Below are positions 60,926 to 64,000 of a DNA stretch of 64,000 nt, one piece after another (the first letter of the stretch is position 1; each line of letters starts with the position of its first letter). The translations under genes were made by a program, and so were the position numbers. The stretch comes from Novosphingopyxis iocasae. Lineage in GTDB: Bacteria > Pseudomonadota > Alphaproteobacteria > Sphingomonadales > Sphingomonadaceae. The DNA is taken from positions 2,666,501 to 2,730,500 of the forward strand of contig NZ_CP060495.1 of the NCBI RefSeq assembly GCF_014334095.1, in the 5' to 3' direction. Below the pieces are notes generated by a model. It did no database searches. It saw only the letters and a list, made by a program, of their open reading frames with translations, and was not told where the DNA came from.

Positions 60926-61198
60926 TCAGCGCCGGACCGGACCGGTGTAGCCGTCGATCCGCTTGGCAGGATGAACGACGCCCTTGCCCGGATCGCTGGT
61001 GGAACGGCGCAAGCCCTGCTCGGCCCAGGCGTCGAGATCTTCGGGCCGGTAAACGATGCGGCCGCCGAGCTTGTGGTAGACCGGCCCTGTTCCATAGCAT
61101 CGGTGCTTTTCGAGCGTGCGCGGCGAAAGCCCCAGATGCACCGCGGCATCCGGGGTGCGCAGGTAGCGGGGACGGACCGGATCGGGAACGGCGGGCAT
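60926..61198 (-). CDS. AlpA/MerR-type HTH protein, candidate excisionase (RDF)
   Basis: A 90-aa HTH protein: PRYLRTPDAAVHLGLSPRTLEKHRCYGTGPVYHKLGGRIVYRPEDLDAWAEQGLR is the typical winged HTH of the AlpA/excisionase group. It is the first gene of the operon HTH-repA-DUF2840-traF-DUF736-transglycosylase-rlxS. In the mesorhizobial ICE, RdfS holds the matching place and both directs excision and activates the transfer operon. I infer the same double role, and the split FseA-like activator as its regulator. Confidence 0.82.
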   Translation of the reverse strand: MPAVPDPVRPRYLRTPDAAVHLGLSPRTLEKHRCYGTGPVYHKLGGRIVYRPEDLDAWAEQGLRRSTSDPGKGVVHPAKRIDGYTGPVRR

Positions 61199-61770
61199 GG
61201 GGTTAGCTCCAGGAGGCTTGGGTGGCTGCGGCTAACTGCCGCTGATTGCGGAGGGTGATGGCGCATGCCCTGGCAATGGGGGGAGCGACACGATGCCGCG
61301 TTCGGATTTGTCGCCCCTACCGATCTGAGCTCGGCAGGATCGAGGAGGGGCGGCATCCGCGCAGAACCCGACGCTATCGCGCTGCCCGGCAGGCTTTCGG
61401 CTGCAATGCCGAAGGCTCAGAGCAATGAACCGCACCTGCGAGAGAGGCAGCGGCCAAGGGCCTGTGGGAAGCAAGGCAAGCGGGGCCTGTCGCGGCCGTA
61501 GCTTCCCGCTCGCCCGACCCGCTGCCGGTTCGCAAGTGCATGCGGGGCCCCAAAAACACGTAATGCCGCACCCTCAGGAGCGTATCGCCAGATGCGCGGG
61601 ACAGAGTGCGTCCCCAGCCCCGCTCCATTTATCCCGATCGCCAGTTGGCCAAGCCGATGTTTGGAGAACCGCCGATTGCTGCTGGATCGAAACTTGAACC
61701 TGTAGCTCAGCCCATAAGAGACACGAAAAAAGGGCAGGAACCGCTGCCGGTCCCTGCCCTGCAGAATGCC
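61199..61770. other. Long noncoding region upstream of the excisionase/relaxase operon
   Basis: About 570 bases without a supportable gene. It must hold the promoter of the operon transcribed leftward from 61198, with GGAGG-like sequence directly before the start. An imperfect hairpin (GGCTTTCGGC and GCCGAAGGC arms) lies at 61391-61416. A terminator for the gene on the right is at 61726-61759. The region is a reasonable place for oriT or an activator site, but I see no known nic motif. Confidence 0.4.
61726..61759 (-). terminator. Rho-independent terminator after the small ICE gene
   Basis: On the minus strand GGGCAGGGACC and GGTTCCTGCCC form a strong stem with a small loop, followed by TTTTTT. 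It lies 12 bases after the stop codon of the gene at 61771-61992. Confidence 0.85.
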
Positions 61771-61992
61771 TCAGAATTCGTCGAGCATTCCGCCATGGAC
61801 GGTATGAACGACCCGCATCGCAAGATGCGGGGGCAGCGCGTTGTAGTCGCCTTCGTCGACCGCGCGGTATCCAAGCTCGTCATCCTCGATGACATGCTGG
61901 TCGAAGAAGCTGTGCAAGGCCCGTTGCTCGGCGGTCGCCAGAGCCTCGAAATAGTTGCGCGAGGGCAGTGTGCATTTCGTGAAATAGGTCAT
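61771..61992 (-). CDS. Small conserved ICE protein of unknown function
   Basis: A 73-aa protein that I do not recognise (starts MTYFTKCTLPSRNYFEALA). It has a strong AGGAGG site seven bases before the ATG and its own terminator, so it is clearly a real gene. The protein is acidic, with FDQHVIEDDELGYRAVDEGDYNALPPHL in the middle. It sits between ssb and the excisionase region. Confidence 0.75.
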   Translation of the reverse strand: MTYFTKCTLPSRNYFEALATAEQRALHSFFDQHVIEDDELGYRAVDEGDYNALPPHLAMRVVHTVHGGMLDEF

Positions 61993-62392
61993 GATAATCC
62001 TCCTGAAATCTGTCGCGAGACGACAGGAGGTTGGCCGATGGGCCCGGGCAGACCGGGTCACAGGATCGCCTGACAGGGCGACCGCGAAGCGGCGCAGGGG
62101 GAAACGGTTTTGTCCGGTGCCGGATGCAATCCGGCGGCGGACAAAATGGTGGGGCCCCTGCCGTCCTTGATGCGGGCGGCGCGGGACCATCATGCTGGAA
62201 ATGCGGTAAGCCAGGCCAATCCAGTCCACCTCAAACGACCGTTTCAGATGATCGCTGCCATAATGGGTCGGGCCCTCCGGGCAGCGCCTGGCTATTCCCC
62301 GGAGAAAAGACCGAGCGAAAGGAAGGGTGAACAGCGAAAGAGGCCCTGCCGTTTCCGGCAGAGCCTCCTTTGGCTGGTTCGATGGCGCCGGA
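61993..62392. other. Noncoding region with a large hairpin (62108-62146)
   Basis: About 400 bases between ssb and the small gene. TTTTGTCCG (62108-62116) pairs with CGGACAAAA (62138-62146), and inside, GCCGGAT (62119-62125) pairs with ATCCGGC (62129-62135), with one small internal bulge. No T-run follows on either strand, so it is not a terminator; an origin, oriT or regulatory RNA is possible. A second imperfect hairpin at 62340-62367 directly after ssb may end ssb transcription. Confidence 0.5.
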
Positions 62393-62779
62393 TCAGTCGA
62401 TCGGAGGGGCGTCCTGGTTGTCGCCGCCATTGGCCCGCGAGAGGAAATCGACCTTGTCGGCAAGGATCTCCGAGCCATACCGCGTCACACCGTCCTGGTC
62501 TTCCCACTGCGTGTAGTGGATGCGGCCCTGGACCGAGACCAGCTGGCCTTTCGAGCAGTACTGACCGACGGTCTTGGCGAGGCCGTTGAAGCAGGTCACA
62601 CGGTGGAATTCGCTGTCCTTGGCGGTGTAGCCGTTCTCGTCCTTGTAGGTCTTGCCGTCCTTGTCGCGTGCAGGACGATCGGTGACGACGGTGATCCCGG
62701 TGACGCTGGTGCCGCCCTTGGTCTCGCGGGTGTCGGGATCGCGGGCGATGCGGCCGGTGAGGATTGCGATATTGGTCAT
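62393..62779 (-). CDS. ssb: Single-stranded DNA-binding protein
   Basis: A 128-aa OB-fold SSB: MTNIAILTGRIARDPDTRETKGG, VTCFNGLAKTVGQYCSKGQLVSVQGRIHYTQWEDQDGVTRYGSEILADKVDFLS. It lacks the long glycine-rich linker and the acidic DDDIPF tip of chromosomal SSB (it ends DNQDAPPID), as is common for ICE-borne copies. It would protect transferred or replicating single strands. Confidence 0.92.
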   Translation of the reverse strand: MTNIAILTGRIARDPDTRETKGGTSVTGITVVTDRPARDKDGKTYKDENGYTAKDSEFHRVTCFNGLAKTVGQYCSKGQLVSVQGRIHYTQWEDQDGVTRYGSEILADKVDFLSRANGGDNQDAPPID

Positions 62780-63051
62780 GATGAAATTCCTTCAGTTCCT
62801 CAAACCGGAGACCATCTCCGGCTTGCGAACATCCAGAAGAAGCAGGGCATGGGAGGACTGCACCGCAGGCCTGAAGGGCCGAAGGGAAACCTGTTCATGA
62901 CGGGTGGTGCGGGCAGGCGCGCGAAGCGCGACAACACGGCCGGCAAAGGAACGGGTTGCGGCTCCTCGGCTGACCTGGTTCAGGACTGTTCGCGAAGAAA
63001 GCCGGATGGGTATCGGGTGCGGGTCCGAAGGGTCACATGATCCCGCTGCAA

Positions 63052-63321
63052 TCAGCTTTCGCCGTCACTTTCCGATGCCGCCAGCAGATCCATGAAGTTG
63101 CGGGCTGCTTCCCGGTCTTCCTGGTTCTCGAACGCCACGTCGAGGTCAGGGGCGGATCCGAACATGTGAAGAAACGACCACAGTGCAAATCGCTTGCCCC
63201 GGTCCTGCTCCAGGCCGAGATCCACCCGGCAATGCTCGATCCCCGAGGCCAAGGTCTCCGCGCCAACCGCTCCAGCGTCGGCAGTGCCGAAATAGCGGAT
63301 GAGAAGCGTATCGAGGTCCAT
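63052..63321 (-). CDS. Hypothetical ICE protein
   Basis: An 89-aa protein of unknown function, acidic and helical (MDLDTLLIRYFGTADAGAV at the start, FALWSFLHMFGSAPDLDVAFENQEDREAARNFMDLL near the end). I set the start at 63321 since the longer frame to 63396 overlaps the upstream gene. It forms an operon with the gene at 63393-63746 and probably with ssb further downstream. Confidence 0.6.
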   Translation of the reverse strand: MDLDTLLIRYFGTADAGAVGAETLASGIEHCRVDLGLEQDRGKRFALWSFLHMFGSAPDLDVAFENQEDREAARNFMDLLAASESDGES

Positions 63322-63392
63322 CGCACTCTTTCTAGATCGTCGACCGGGCCTCAGCGAGGAAGGCCAGCATTCGTGGGCCGGTGATATGTCGC

Positions 63393-63746
63393 TCAATCGG
63401 CGGTGGGGTGCTCGCGAAACCGCCGGGCGCGCTCGACGAAGTGCTCCATCTGGGTTGCAGCATGCAGGGTAAGCGGATGCGGCTTCGCATCGGCACGCGG
63501 GGAAATGAATTCCGCGATTTCTTCGATTGCTGCCAGCTGGTCGGCGCTGGCCTTCGACAGAAGACCGAGCACCATGTTCTCAAGGGCTATCACCCTGATG
63601 CGCAATTGGATGACCTCGGCATCGGAAAGCGGCGGAATATCCCATTTTTCGCAATCGGCAGCGAGCGCTTCCTGCGGCCCGCAGGGTAGTGCCCCGCCTT
63701 CGTCTTCCCAGCGCGACAGCGCACCGGCTTTTCCCGTTTCCGACAT
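63393..63746 (-). CDS. Hypothetical ICE protein with helical core
   Basis: A 117-aa protein that I do not recognise. It has a helical centre (DAEVIQLRIRVIALENMVLGLLSKASADQLAAIEEIAEFI) that could form a coiled coil, flanked by polar segments. A similar leucine-rich helix occurs in small proteins near ssb in related elements. The 254 bases to the right edge contain no gene that I can support. Confidence 0.6.
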   Translation of the reverse strand: MSETGKAGALSRWEDEGGALPCGPQEALAADCEKWDIPPLSDAEVIQLRIRVIALENMVLGLLSKASADQLAAIEEIAEFISPRADAKPHPLTLHAATQMEHFVERARRFREHPTAD

Positions 63747-64000
63747 ATGCGGTTCCTTTCATAACCATCGAGGCGATCGTCTGCGCGCTGCTCACATAGC
63801 ACAAAGCCATGCCGGGAAGCGCCTGGCACGGCGACAGCGAAGCCGGGCAGACGGAACCCCGCGCGTCGGGTTGGTCTTCACGCGGGGTTCCTGGACGGCC
63901 CCTTGGGGGCACCTGCGACCCGCAGGGCTTCGGGGGGAGGCGGGGCCGTCCTTTCCTGATCTTGCGTTGTTCGTTGCGATTTCTTGCCGAGGGTCTCTCC

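Larger units (their letters stand above)
8436..64000. mobile_element. Integrative and conjugative element (left part; right end outside the window)
   Basis: Everything right of trmB looks like one Trb-type ICE. It has a tyrosine recombinase next to the chromosomal junction, a complete trb mating-pair gene set, TraG coupling protein, RlxS-type relaxase, replication initiator, single-strand binding protein, DUF736/DUF2840/DUF2274 family genes typical of such elements, quorum-sensing genes, an FseA-like split activator, and cargo (metal resistance, lasso peptide, defence, toxin-antitoxin). The left attachment site should lie in 8400-8562; without the right end I cannot define the repeat. No tRNA gene is visible at the junction, so the target is either the 3' end of trmB or the intergenic DNA after it. 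Confidence 0.85.

Noticed and set aside
62108-62146. Hairpin as a transcription terminator
   Set aside because: No T-run follows the stem on either strand.
1-64000. CRISPR array
   Set aside because: No regularly spaced repeats with spacers were seen; the three repeats at 59968-60033 are spaced by only 7-8 bases and look like iterons.

Overview
The window is a high-GC alphaproteobacterial chromosome segment, most likely from the order Sphingomonadales. The support is the lnt-metK-trmB housekeeping block, a sphingomonad-style lasso-peptide cluster with a TonB receptor and an isopeptidase, and a Trb/RlxS-type integrative and conjugative element (ICE). I cannot fix the genus.

Layout. Bases 1-8435 are core chromosome: a thiolase tail, a small lipoprotein, a minus-strand operon for lipid/acyl-CoA metabolism (acyl-CoA synthetase, enoyl-CoA hydratase, secreted amidohydrolase), then lnt, metK and trmB. 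Directly downstream of trmB a tyrosine recombinase (8563-9777) opens a mobile element that runs to the right edge; its other end is outside the window.

The ICE carries: (i) 9.8-13.6 kb, an AHL synthase operon (luxI-phyH-gntR) and an HWE kinase/receiver pair; (ii) 13.7-17 kb, a TonB receptor plus PepSY protein behind a Fur-like palindrome; (iii) 17-19.9 kb, a mercury-type operon behind a textbook MerR promoter; (iv) 20-21.7 kb, a LuxR regulator next to a DUF6499/DUF2285 gene split by a +1 frame change, the architecture of the mesorhizobial ICE activator FseA; (v) 22.1-29.9 kb, a lasso-peptide cluster (ECF sigma, TonB receptor, isopeptidase, cyclase, protease and a 45-aa precursor that is easily missed); (vi) 30.2-39.7 kb, the conjugation operon trbBCDEJKLFGI plus DUF2274; (vii) 40-50.8 kb, an SspABCD-like DNA phosphorothioation module followed by an unusual histidine kinase/receiver pair; (viii) 51-63.7 kb, an MNT-HEPN protein, CopG/TraG, a RES-Xre toxin-antitoxin pair, the relaxase operon (RDF-like HTH, RepA, DUF2840, TraF, DUF736, lytic transglycosylase, RlxS), Ssb and small ICE proteins.

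How the genes may work together (inference): AHL made by LuxI would activate LuxR. LuxR would raise transcription of the split FseA-like gene, whose full product needs a +1 frameshift. That product would switch on the AlpA-like excisionase and the replication/relaxase operon, after which TraG and the Trb pilus move the element. Cargo is a narrow-spectrum peptide, metal handling and phage defence. The strongest candidate for something undescribed is the Ssp module coupled to a dual-GHKL histidine kinase and divergent receiver protein where SspE or SspFGH would be expected. The lasso peptide itself also appears new.
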